This document shows, one piece after another, positions 1-7,444 of a DNA stretch of 20,375 nucleotides. Made by a program: the position numbers and the translations under genes. Origin of the DNA: a virus; IMG/VR virus record IMGVR_UViG_3300035688_000080, positions 1 to 20,375 of that record. One strand, written 5' to 3'. Position 1 is the stretch's first letter; each line of letters starts with the position of its first letter. The notes under the pieces were generated by a model. That model saw nothing but the letters and a program-made list of their open reading frames with translations, was not told the DNA's origin and searched no databases.

Positions 1-2
1 CA

Positions 3-592
3 ATTCGAAAGAGCACGAAGAAGTTTATCGCGGTAACGTGTCACTACGACGTGCTAGAATACCTAGAGCCAGACTGGGTCTTCTGCACAGACGACATGAC
101 ATTCGATAAAAAAAAAGAGAGCATCCCCCACTTTCTATCCTCGTCTCGCCCTGCAAGCCTGAAGTATGGCGACTGTTTAGGGACTATCACTATCTAAGCG
201 GGACCATCAGCCCCTTCTGCAAATGCTACGTTGCCCACATCAACGAGCGGCCCGTCGCGTTCATAGCAGTCATGAAGATTCACATGTCAGGAACCTGCAA
301 CAGGGTCTCCAGGCTCGTGGTCTTGCCTGACTATCAGGGCGTCGGCGTCGGCAAGAAACTCTTGAATTTCATGGCTGACTATTACACGCGGAAAACAGGC
401 TTGCCGTTTAAGATCATCACGAGTAACCCTCAGCTGCTCCGGAGCAACTTAGCCGATTGGATCGTGACAGCGAAGGGCCGCGGAAAGAGCATAGACGGCA
501 GACATCTAGTGCATCAGTACACTGGCTCTTCAAAAGAGCGGCTAACTGTGACGTTACTCTATAAACCGAAGCGGAATTCGTCAGAAAAGTAG
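3..592 (+). CDS. ABC-type ATPase/GNAT acetyltransferase fusion, 5' truncated and frame-interrupted
   Basis: The start of the gene lies outside the window. The upstream frame (positions 3-197) reads like the C-terminal end of an ABC-type ATPase domain, with the strand 'FIAVTCHYDVLEYLEPDWVF' followed by 'CTDDMTFDKKK'. At a run of nine A (108-116) the homologous reading continues in the -1 frame, through 'WRLFRDYHYLSG' into a GNAT domain. That domain has the acetyl-CoA loop 'LVVLPDYQGVGVGKKLL' (the Q-x-x-G-x-G type motif), and the frame closes at 592. Proteins joining an ABC ATPase to a GNAT domain with a 'YHYLS' junction are known from archaea and phages; their substrate is not known to me. A start at ATG 272 would remove half of the GNAT fold, so it is unlikely to be the native start. 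The break may be a pseudogene, an assembly indel or programmed slippage. The gene sits just ahead of the terminase genes. Confidence 0.6.
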
Positions 593-613
593 AATTCTAG
601 GAATCTGACACTT

Positions 614-1114
614 GTGGATAAAGCATTACTCGAAAGACGCACTGACATGCTCCATAAGCATTTGATGGGTGCCCCGCTAAAGGCAATAGTAGCAAATCTC
701 AGCGAGAAGTACGACGCGACAGAAAAGCAACTGTACACTGATTGGGAACGACGTCGAAAGTGGATTCCCCAAATCGTCCAACTTAACGACCCGGCTCTCC
801 TTCATGAGCACATGCAAGGCATCCTTGATGAGATCCCGCAGCTTTGGCTTATCGCCGCGGGAAAAACGGATGATGAGAAGAAGTACCTCTACCGGACGCG
901 AGATAGGCTTGAAGCGTTCAAGGAGATCAAGGATATCCGATTCAGAGTCCTTGAGATTCTGCAGACTATAGGCGTGATAGAGAAGAAGCCCCAGCAAGTG
1001 AACCTGTTAAGTTTGAACATTGGGTTTGAAGCTGACCCTGACTTGAAGAAGGCACTTTTGGAAGAGGCTGAGCGGCAGAAGAAAGAACACGAGCAGCCCA
1101 AGACTCCTCCTTGA
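614..1114 (+). CDS. Terminase small subunit-like protein
   Basis: A 166-residue, Lys/Glu-rich, probably helical protein starting at GTG. The N-terminal part (about residues 1-50) reads as a helix-turn-helix-like segment, with 'MGAPLKAIVANLSEKY' followed by 'ATEKQLYTDWERRRKW'. The middle is a long helical region ('YRTRDRLEAFKEIKDIRFRVLEIL'-type heptads), and the tail (130-166) is charged and probably disordered. This is the size and domain plan of small terminase subunits, which recognise viral DNA and load the large subunit. The large terminase follows at 1720, which supports the call. Only one small gene (1204-1674) intervenes. I see no family-specific motif, so the assignment rests mainly on position and architecture. 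It could also be another DNA-binding protein. Confidence 0.55.
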   Translation: MDKALLERRTDMLHKHLMGAPLKAIVANLSEKYDATEKQLYTDWERRRKWIPQIVQLNDPALLHEHMQGILDEIPQLWLIAAGKTDDEKKYLYRTRDRLEAFKEIKDIRFRVLEILQTIGVIEKKPQQVNLLSLNIGFEADPDLKKALLEEAERQKKEHEQPKTPP

Positions 1115-1133
1115 AGGTCGCATGAGAGGGGTG

Positions 1134-1151
1134 TAGGACCGATCGGTCCTA
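1134..1151. promoter_or_regulatory. 18-bp perfect palindrome, operator or short hairpin
   Basis: TAGGACCGATCGGTCCTA is a perfect 18-bp palindrome in the 89-bp gap between the small terminase and the exported protein gene. A T-rich stretch (TTTCTTTAA) follows directly, so in RNA it could form a hairpin terminator. As DNA it could be a dimeric repressor site upstream of the next gene, whose GGTGA ribosome site lies at 1195-1199. An AT-rich stretch at 1172-1185 could be part of a promoter. Confidence 0.5.
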
Positions 1152-1203
1152 TTTCTTTAACGGTACATAATGTTGAATTTTTATTCTCGATCTTGGTGAT
1201 GAA

Positions 1204-1674
1204 ATGACAACATTAGAAAAAGTGTTAGCCGTCGCTTTAGTAGCCGTCATCATCGTTGCAGTCGTAGCTTTGAGTTTGGAAGTGCACGTGACAAGTCATG
1301 GCCATATAACTGCAATTGGCTTGGACGTTTGGAAAGACGCAGGCCTCACGCAACAACTGACAGACATTGATTGGGGCACGCTGGATCCTGGATCGATGGT
1401 CGGAATAATCTTCTACGCGCGAAACTACGGTAACGTAAACGTGACGCTCTCTATGCAAGTTGGAAACTGGACCTTCAACGGAATCCCTGAACAGAATTTC
1501 ACTCAGGCCCCAAACAGTAGTCAATACTTCGCTTTCTCGTGGAATTGCACCGGATATCTCCTGCAGTCAACGCAAGTAGTAACAGTAAACATGACACTTG
1601 CAGTTTCGCCGCTGATCAGCAACAAAATAACGATCTTCACCAACGACATAGTGATCAAAGGCACTAAAACCTAG
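1204..1674 (+). CDS. Small exported membrane-anchored beta-sandwich protein
   Basis: A 156-residue protein. Residues 5-25 form one strongly hydrophobic helix (VLAVALVAVIIVAVVALSL) with a short N-terminal tail, which suggests a signal anchor or pilin-like leader. The remainder is a beta-rich extracytoplasmic domain with 'DWGTLDPGSMVGIIFYARNY' followed by 'GNVNVTLSMQVGNWTF'. It contains several N-x-S/T sequons (NVT, NWT, NFT, NSS, NCT, NMT). This resembles small Ig-like or CARDB-like domains of archaeal surface proteins, and I associate the 'WGTL-PG' pattern with Bathyarchaeia-type archaea. The function is unknown. Placement between the two terminase genes is odd for an exported protein. The start is well supported by GGTGA at 1195-1199. 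Confidence 0.7.
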   Translation: MTTLEKVLAVALVAVIIVAVVALSLEVHVTSHGHITAIGLDVWKDAGLTQQLTDIDWGTLDPGSMVGIIFYARNYGNVNVTLSMQVGNWTFNGIPEQNFTQAPNSSQYFAFSWNCTGYLLQSTQVVTVNMTLAVSPLISNKITIFTNDIVIKGTKT

Positions 1675-1719
1675 CGCCCCTCAAACGGGAGATTCCCAGA
1701 AACAAGGCCGCATGGACTT

Positions 1720-2949
1720 TTGACCAAGCCAGAATTCATGCAGTATTGCCCGCATACTCAGCAGTTGAAGTTTCACGCAGGCATGAACATCTACACTCAA
1801 CGCGCAGTCCTCTGCGGAACAGGCGCTGGAAAAACCCTCTGCGGATGCTACGAAGATATCCGCTGGGCACAACGTTATCCAGGAAGCGTCGGCTACATCT
1901 TCGAGCCAAACTTTCCCATGATCCGCCGAATCCTCCTGCCAACACTATCAAGTCCCTTGCTCCTCGGCGAACCCTTCACCGCTAACCCGCTCGTAGCCGG
2001 CTACAGCAAACAAGATCAACGCCTCGACTGGAAAAACGGAAGTCAATGGTGGTTCGTAAGCCTCGACGACCCAGAAAAGAGCGAAGGACCAAACGTTGAC
2101 TACGCACACGTTGACGAAGGACGATTAGTAAGGAAGTTTGCCCTTGCCTGGCAGACAATTCTTAGAAGACTTAGGGGTAGCGGCAGAACTTCAGTACCGT
2201 TGAAACCAAGCGTTTGGCTCACCACCACCCCTAATGCCTCTCAAACGGAGCTATTTAACGCAGTTGAAAACCCTAAAACGAAAAGCCCGAACTGCCGAGT
2301 CTACCGATGGAGCATCTACGAGAATCCGCGGCTCACGAAAGAATACGTTGACGAAATGGTCCGCACGCACACGGGCGGCTTAGCTGAGAGATTCATCTAC
2401 GGCCGCTTTGCAGCAGCAGGCGCCGGAACACTCCTCTTCGACAGTACCGTAAACGTAGGCGAATTAGTAGCAGCGAACATCCGAGAGATCCGTTATGGAA
2501 TAGACTTCGGCTGGACCAACCCCACAGCAATCATACCATTAGCGTATGATGGAGATGGCAGAGCCTGGGCGTTAGATGAAGTTTACATGCGACACTTGAG
2601 CGCGGAACAAATCATCACGGAATTGCGGCAGCTCCAAGAAAAGTATGGCAAAGGAGAAGTTTTCTGCGACAGGAGCGAGCCTGAAACGATTTGGAAACTT
2701 GTCCAGGCAGGCTTCAACGCTAAGGGCTACGCTGAAAAACGCGAGGATGGCCTCAGAGAATTAGCAGGAAGAGTCCAGAAGCAAACTGACGGCAAGCCAA
2801 GGCTCTTCGTCAGCGGAAAATGCGTGAACCTCATCAGCGAATTAATCGAGTACGACGAGAAAGTCAAAGAGAACGACCACGCCGTCGACGCGCTGCGGTA
2901 TAGCCTCAAAGTCAAAACTACTAACGTTGACGCTTTCAGGTTCGGATAA
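1720..2949 (+). CDS. terL: Terminase large subunit (packaging ATPase and nuclease)
   Basis: A 409-residue two-domain packaging motor. The ATPase domain has Walker A 'CGTGAGKT' (residues 32-39), Walker B 'VDYAHVDE' ending in D132-E133, and the coupling motif 'WLTTTPN' (166-172). The C-terminal RNase H-like nuclease has the expected acidic residues: D262 in 'GIDFGWTNP', E287 in 'ALDEVY', D317 in 'EVFCDRSE', and D386/D390 in 'NDHAVDALRYSL'. All catalytic residues seem intact and the length is normal for the family. The enzyme translocates DNA into the procapsid through the portal and cuts the concatemer. The start used is TTG at 1720 with an AAGG about ten bases upstream. An ATG at 1738 (residue 7) is the alternative. 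The portal gene follows after 19 bp. Confidence 0.93.
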   Translation: MTKPEFMQYCPHTQQLKFHAGMNIYTQRAVLCGTGAGKTLCGCYEDIRWAQRYPGSVGYIFEPNFPMIRRILLPTLSSPLLLGEPFTANPLVAGYSKQDQRLDWKNGSQWWFVSLDDPEKSEGPNVDYAHVDEGRLVRKFALAWQTILRRLRGSGRTSVPLKPSVWLTTTPNASQTELFNAVENPKTKSPNCRVYRWSIYENPRLTKEYVDEMVRTHTGGLAERFIYGRFAAAGAGTLLFDSTVNVGELVAANIREIRYGIDFGWTNPTAIIPLAYDGDGRAWALDEVYMRHLSAEQIITELRQLQEKYGKGEVFCDRSEPETIWKLVQAGFNAKGYAEKREDGLRELAGRVQKQTDGKPRLFVSGKCVNLISELIEYDEKVKENDHAVDALRYSLKVKTTNVDAFRFG

Positions 2950-2968
2950 TCACGTTCACCGGTGTTGA

Positions 2969-4633
2969 ATGATGAGTACGAAGAAGCGAAAACTCAAGAC
3001 TACGATGCATATGTACACGACTGACGCTCCTCCAGGGAAGCAAGTCAGGCCGCCTCTTCTCGTGCGGATTGCCAGCAAGCTGACGAACTTTCGCGTTGGA
3101 ACTGAAGAGCGCCTAAGCGAGCAAGTCCCCCAGAGAACAGCGCAGGCAAACACTAGCGTCCTCTTCGACGGAGTCATTGATGATAGCGAACTCTTGTACG
3201 GCGCCAAACGCGAGCCGATCGCAGTGCGGATCATCTCAGGCGTTGCAGAAGATGTTTTCAGCAAATGGTTCAAAATCATCGACTTAAAAGATCCGACAAA
3301 CCGAGACTTGGACAAAACAGTACAGGTAGAACTCGAGCGCCTAGATGCAAAGCAACATCTAATCAGAATGGCAGTCCTCGAGCGCCTATACGGGTACTCA
3401 GTCGTCGTCATAGGGTTCAGAGACTCGGCACAGACACTCGCCGAACCCGTCGACCATCCGGAAAGCATAGATGGCCTGCAAGTCTACGGCAAAACTGACA
3501 TAGCAACCATCACCGAAGACACAGATCCAGAAAGCGAAAATTACCTATATCCCGACAGTATCCGACTGAATTACCGCGCCGGAAACGAGAACATTCACAA
3601 AACACGGTTCATCTGGACAAGCACGAGACTGATCGATCACCGCTACCGGGGCGTTTCCGCTCTTGAGTGCGTATATGACGATTTGAACGCTCTTCGCCGC
3701 ATTCGCTGGAGTTTGGGCATGACGATGATTCGTCAGGGGAGCGGATTCCCAGACGTCGAACTAAAGGGTGCATCACTGCCAGATATTGACGCGTTCATTG
3801 CTTCAGGACAATTTGACAACTTGAACGCAATGCGCTATTTCGTCCATAACGAGAATCAACAGCTAAACTTCAAGGGAATGGGTAACACTGGCCTGGATCC
3901 TCAGAAATACATCGAACCGATCTTCGAGAGCATTGCCGCTGGGACAAAGATCCCCGTGGCCGTACTCAGAGGAGTGCAAGCAGGAGCTCTAACAGGAAGC
4001 GAAGTCAACGAGCGCGAGTACGCGAAGCTCATCACGAGCGTTCAGGCACTCTACGAGAAAACAGTGAAGCAACTGATCACTGCAATAATGACCATCAGTA
4101 AACTGACGCAGCCGTTCAAGGTAGAATGGAACCCCGTAATCGAGATGGACGAGAGAACCAAAGCAGAAATTGTTGAACTTACGGAACGTGCCAGAAGCGA
4201 CGCCCTCAAGTACAAGCTGATTAACGAAGTCAGAACAGAAGTCTTAGGCGAAGGCAAAGAAGTCCCAGAGGGCAACGTCATCTTAAGCCTCGTCCAGGCA
4301 AAAGCGCAGGACGTTGGAGGCCCTCCGCAAACTCAGCCTCAAGTAGACGCTAGCGACACGACTAACCTTCAGAAGAGGCTTGAGGATAGTCTTCGGAAGT
4401 TGCTGCAGGACGTTCTTCATGGAACCTTGGATAAGGACCAAGCAGCCCTCAACGCGGAGATGCTGATCGACGAGCATATTGGCAAGATGAAGCAGATTGC
4501 CAAACGCAACTTAGAGCGCAAGGTAGGGCGGCCAATCGGCGACTTGAGTCCTGAAAACGACCGCATGTTCGTAACCATGAAGAAACGTTACGTTGCCGAC
4601 TTCAAACGGATCCTCGCGGACGCGAAACAATGA
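2969..4633 (+). CDS. Portal protein (DUF1073-like family)
   Basis: A 554-residue protein. The segments 'AVRIISGVAEDVFSKWFKI', 'RYRGVSALECVYDDLNALRR' and 'GVQAGALTGSEVNEREYAKL' are characteristic of portal proteins of the DUF1073/SPP1-like type, which form the dodecameric DNA entry ring at one capsid vertex. Residues about 1-45 are a basic, poorly structured leader. The core runs to about residue 420. The last 100 residues ('LQKRLEDSLRKLLQDVLHG' onward) look helical and resemble the start of a minor-head (MuF) domain rather than portal core. ATG-ATG begins at 2969, after a GGTG at 2961-2964. The stop codon overlaps the start of the zinc-ribbon gene (ATGA), so the two are translationally coupled. 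Position directly after the large terminase fits the usual order. Confidence 0.9.
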   Translation: MMSTKKRKLKTTMHMYTTDAPPGKQVRPPLLVRIASKLTNFRVGTEERLSEQVPQRTAQANTSVLFDGVIDDSELLYGAKREPIAVRIISGVAEDVFSKWFKIIDLKDPTNRDLDKTVQVELERLDAKQHLIRMAVLERLYGYSVVVIGFRDSAQTLAEPVDHPESIDGLQVYGKTDIATITEDTDPESENYLYPDSIRLNYRAGNENIHKTRFIWTSTRLIDHRYRGVSALECVYDDLNALRRIRWSLGMTMIRQGSGFPDVELKGASLPDIDAFIASGQFDNLNAMRYFVHNENQQLNFKGMGNTGLDPQKYIEPIFESIAAGTKIPVAVLRGVQAGALTGSEVNEREYAKLITSVQALYEKTVKQLITAIMTISKLTQPFKVEWNPVIEMDERTKAEIVELTERARSDALKYKLINEVRTEVLGEGKEVPEGNVILSLVQAKAQDVGGPPQTQPQVDASDTTNLQKRLEDSLRKLLQDVLHGTLDKDQAALNAEMLIDEHIGKMKQIAKRNLERKVGRPIGDLSPENDRMFVTMKKRYVADFKRILADAKQ

Positions 4634-4773
4634 GTACTGAGGCTACTCCGGATTATGTCTGCGAAGAATGCGGCCACACGATCCCCGCGGCTTGCGTTTC
4701 CAGGTTCATCCTTAACGGGAAAGTCATCTGTCCCTATTGTGGTACCACGATGGTGAAGGTAAATGAGCAGTGA
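4630..4773 (+). CDS. 47-residue zinc-ribbon microprotein
   Basis: A short gene that overlaps the portal stop by four bases (ATGA) and the next gene by 11 bases. The product has two CxxC knuckles: C11-E-E-C14 ('YVCEECGH') and C34-P-Y-C37 ('VICPYCGT'), spaced 19 residues apart. This is the classical rubredoxin-like zinc-ribbon layout, with an additional Cys at 22. It probably binds one zinc ion. The role in head assembly is unknown. The overlap on both sides and the intact motif make it a genuine gene despite its size. It might bridge the portal C-terminus and the minor-head fragment encoded next. Confidence 0.8.
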   Translation: MSTEATPDYVCEECGHTIPAACVSRFILNGKVICPYCGTTMVKVNEQ

Positions 4774-5035
4774 ATTCTGGCTCAGCGAACAAGGCATAGA
4801 AATTCGCCTTCAAGACCTTGCAGAAGCAGTTACCTGGGAAACCTTCAACGACATGACACAACTTACCGGGAAGGAAGAACACGCCAAAACGTTCGAGTGG
4901 GTCACTGAGATAAGCCCAGAAACGTGCGATTACTGCGACGGCCAAAGCGGAAGACGCTATCACATTGGCCAGTTTATGCCTCAGATCCCAACGCATTCGA
5001 ATTGTCGTTGCCACTGGGACGTTCTCTTTGAATAG
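4763..5035 (+). CDS. Minor head protein, MuF-like C-terminal module
   Basis: A 90-residue protein carrying the C-terminal signature of SPP1 gp7/Mu gpF head-morphogenesis proteins: a Cys pair 'CDYC' (residues 55-58), 'DGQSGRRYHIGQ', and then 'P-x-H-x-N-C-R-C' at about 76-83. Full-length relatives are usually 200 or more residues, so only the last third is present. The missing helical part may be supplied by the C-terminus of the portal protein two genes upstream. The role expected from the family is a minor capsid protein associated with the portal. The start ATG at 4763 has GGTGAAGGT just upstream and overlaps the zinc-ribbon gene, indicating coupling. Confidence 0.78.
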   Translation: MSSEFWLSEQGIEIRLQDLAEAVTWETFNDMTQLTGKEEHAKTFEWVTEISPETCDYCDGQSGRRYHIGQFMPQIPTHSNCRCHWDVLFE

Positions 5036-5055
5036 TCATCAAGGAATGATGTGAA

Positions 5056-6555
5056 ATGAAAATTGGAACTCTAGTGTTTGAAATAGACTCGACCAAAATA
5101 GCCGAAACCGACTCCGAAGTAATTATCCCTGCAAAAATCACGCGTGAATGCGTCCTCCAATACAAAGAGGGAAAAGCCTATCGCCCCAAAGACGAACTGC
5201 GAAAAAGCGCCTTCATGTTCGACGGTGCTTGGCTCGTCAGCGGCCAGCATCCTCCCGAAATGTTAATAACCAAACCAGAAGACGTTTCAGGACGACTAAA
5301 AAATACAGTGTGGGACGAAAAAGAAGGTCTCGTTTCAGGCGACGCATGCCTCTACAAGGCTAAGAATACGCCACAGTTTCTCGCAGATGTGAAGAGTGGA
5401 AAACTGAAAGATGTGAGCATAGGCTTTCTTTATCATGACGACTGGACTCCCGGTGAGTTTCAGGGCCAAAAATACGACTTCGTTCAACGAGACATCGTGC
5501 CTAACCATGTGGCCGTCGGCGTCCCCCAAGGGAGATGCCCGAGCCCCGCATGCGGCCTCACCGTCGACATGGCAAGGGCAACCTGCGCCTTCAGTGCGGA
5601 TATGGCAACTTTTAACATCGGCTTGGACCCCTGGGAAGAGACTGAAAACAGTATCCGCAGCGGCCACGGAGACAAAGCACGCGCTGACACTTGCAGGACC
5701 AAAGTCATCAACGAAGGCTTAAGCCTAGTCGTCTGCAAGGACAAGGAAACAGGCAAATGGTTTGATCAAAGTTTCATCTTCAAGAAGGACCAAGGCTGGA
5801 CGATGCAGAAGGCGAAAGAATGGTTCAGCAAACACAACGTTGACTCACTGCAACTTATCACTCAACTAGCTCTTGAAACTATGCTCTATGACGCTATGAC
5901 CCCGGAAGAAATCGACGCGAAAATCGCGCAACTTGAGAAAGACCGAGATGCCTTCAGACAACAGATAGACGATCATTACACTGAGCAACGGAAAAAAGAT
6001 GCAAAGTTACAAGAGAAAATCGATGCGGTAAACAGGAAGCGGAGCGAAGAGATCACCGCGATATATGCCTCAACGCAATCTCCCACTGACGAAAAGAAAC
6101 TCAAAGAATTATACGATAACATTGATGCGTTGAATACTGAAATACAACAGTTCCGAGAAGCAAAAGTGCAGACTATGGTAGCCGGTAACGAAGCCGAATG
6201 GAACCCCTCAGCCGACTGGCCTGACAGTTGTTATGGATACGTTCCGGAAAGCGCAAAAGGCGCAGATGGAAAGAAGTCAGACCGCAAAATCCCATATAAA
6301 TGGCCAGACGGCACTATAGGACCTCTGAACATAATCAGAAATGGCCTGGCCAGACTTGCTCAGGAAAAGACGGATATTCCCGATGCTGAAAAAGCTCGCC
6401 TCACGAAGATGCTTCAGGGCATCCTCAAAAAGGCAAATCCAGACTACAAACCGTCAACTGATTCTATCCCTAGTGAACCACAAGAGAACGTGGACGCTGA
6501 AGAACTCATCACAACGTCCCAACGCCTCCGGGACCTATCTCGGAAGCTTTCTTAG
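5056..6555 (+). CDS. Prohead protease (DUF2213-like) with long C-terminal extension
   Basis: A 499-residue protein. Residues 1-165 match the DUF2213 type of prohead protease, with candidate catalytic residues H65 ('GQHPP'), S121 ('KDVSIGF') and H151 ('PNHVAVG'). This is the His-Ser-His arrangement of the herpesvirus assemblin-like fold. The family trims scaffold and capsid proteins during head maturation. The rest is atypical. Residues 195-265 are a small globular segment ('TKVINEGLSLVVCKDKETG', then 'WTMQKAKEWFSKHN'). Residues 283-370 are a strongly charged coiled coil. Residues 385-465 are another segment ('PYKWPDGTIGPLNIIRNGL'). The coiled coil may act as a built-in scaffold that the protease removes. 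ATG 5056 is preceded by GATGTGA. A coiled-coil gene and the capsid genes follow, as expected for a head module. Confidence 0.82.
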   Translation: MKIGTLVFEIDSTKIAETDSEVIIPAKITRECVLQYKEGKAYRPKDELRKSAFMFDGAWLVSGQHPPEMLITKPEDVSGRLKNTVWDEKEGLVSGDACLYKAKNTPQFLADVKSGKLKDVSIGFLYHDDWTPGEFQGQKYDFVQRDIVPNHVAVGVPQGRCPSPACGLTVDMARATCAFSADMATFNIGLDPWEETENSIRSGHGDKARADTCRTKVINEGLSLVVCKDKETGKWFDQSFIFKKDQGWTMQKAKEWFSKHNVDSLQLITQLALETMLYDAMTPEEIDAKIAQLEKDRDAFRQQIDDHYTEQRKKDAKLQEKIDAVNRKRSEEITAIYASTQSPTDEKKLKELYDNIDALNTEIQQFREAKVQTMVAGNEAEWNPSADWPDSCYGYVPESAKGADGKKSDRKIPYKWPDGTIGPLNIIRNGLARLAQEKTDIPDAEKARLTKMLQGILKKANPDYKPSTDSIPSEPQENVDAEELITTSQRLRDLSRKLS

Positions 6556-6574
6556 TCATGGACATTATCCATGA
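6556..6574 (+). other. Perfect 7-bp stem hairpin between protease and scaffold genes
   Basis: TCATGGA-CATTA-TCCATGA starts immediately after the protease TAG stop (6553-6555). It forms a 7-bp perfect stem with a five-base loop. No T-run follows, so it is not a typical terminator. An mRNA processing or stabilising element in the short gap before the next gene is one possibility. Confidence 0.4.
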
Positions 6575-6596
6575 ACCAAAAGTGAAGTGAAGAAAA

Positions 6597-6992
6597 ATGC
6601 CAGAACCAGATAAGAAACCGCAGACAGACGTAGTGCAAGATAGCAAAGATACGGTGAAGATCGCAACTGACCAAGCACTCATAGAACTTGAAACAGTCAA
6701 AGCAGAATTGAAAACTTTGAAAGCCGAGAACGATGCCCTCAAAGGCGAACTCAAGACTACCAATGGCTTACTTGATGCTCAGTTGAGAAGTAAACTCCTC
6801 ACTGAAGTCAAGAGCATCAGCAAACTCTCCAACGAACAACTCATGCACATGACGACCGGCGAACTGCAAGACTTCATTGAGACGTACAAGAACATTCTGC
6901 CGCACAGGAAGCCCATCACGTTCGCAGGCGAGACAGAAGAGACACTGGGAAACATGACGTTGGGCGACTTGTTCGCCTTCAAACGGAAGTGA
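6597..6992 (+). CDS. Coiled-coil protein, probable capsid scaffold
   Basis: A 131-residue acidic and basic protein. Residues about 20-65 form a clear leucine-heptad coiled coil ('ALIELETVKAELKTLKAEND'), followed by a helical region ('KSISKLSNEQLMHMTTGELQ') and a short C-terminal tail ending 'TLGDLFAFKRK'. Size, coiled coil and placement between the protease and the decoration and capsid genes fit an internal scaffolding protein that guides shell assembly and is then degraded. There is no sequence-specific family signature that I recognise. The basic C-terminus could be the capsid-binding part, by analogy with other scaffolds. The start is ATG after a purine-rich AAGTGAAGTGAAG site. Confidence 0.6.
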   Translation: MPEPDKKPQTDVVQDSKDTVKIATDQALIELETVKAELKTLKAENDALKGELKTTNGLLDAQLRSKLLTEVKSISKLSNEQLMHMTTGELQDFIETYKNILPHRKPITFAGETEETLGNMTLGDLFAFKRK

Positions 6993-6999
6993 CTTAAGG

Positions 7000-7443
7000 A
7001 TGCCAGGATACTTAGTCAAACCAACCAACAGCGTCCTCGTCCAAGGAGTACATCAAATCGTCGAAATGAAAGTTGGAGCAAACGCTACAGCCGCTAAAAT
7101 GCTTCCGAAAATCTGGGTCATCTATGACGCTGCAGACGGCTCAGTGAAAGAGGCAGCAGCTGACTCAGTTGCTGCTTTAGGCGTTCTGATGGAAGCACCA
7201 GACCAGGGCATAGCAACCGCATACGCAGTCGCAGACCAATGTAGAGTCGTCACCAAAGGCATAGTCTTATGCACGTACCTCTCATCAGCCACAGGATGCA
7301 CGCCTGGAGACGCACTTGCCACAGTCGCAGACGGTAAAGTGGGAAAACATACCAGCTCTAACGCTGCATGCATCGTAGGCAAAGCCTTGTCGACAGTTGC
7401 ATCAGGCGGCGCAGCGACAGACGTGATTGTGGAGCTGTTCTAA
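7000..7443 (+). CDS. Capsid decoration protein-like (DUF2190-like)
   Basis: A 147-residue, Ala/Val/Gly-rich, predicted all-beta protein. It has the pattern typical of capsid cement proteins encoded just before the capsid gene: 'VLVQGVHQIVEMKVGANATA' near the start, 'LGVLMEAPDQG' in the middle, and a C-terminal 'DVIVELF'. The DUF2190 family forms trimers that stabilise the shell after expansion. The sequence is consistent with that plan, but identity is not certain. AAGG at 6996-6999 abuts the ATG, so an alternative ribosome site (GGAAGTGAC) may be used. The capsid gene begins one base after this stop, so both are probably translated from the same message in high amount. Confidence 0.68.
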   Translation: MPGYLVKPTNSVLVQGVHQIVEMKVGANATAAKMLPKIWVIYDAADGSVKEAAADSVAALGVLMEAPDQGIATAYAVADQCRVVTKGIVLCTYLSSATGCTPGDALATVADGKVGKHTSSNAACIVGKALSTVASGGAATDVIVELF

Positions 7444-7444
7444 A

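Noticed and set aside
2956-3468. 170-codon minus-strand frame opposite the portal gene
   Set aside because: It is antisense to a clearly identified portal protein and is Ser/Arg-rich in the manner of a shadow frame.
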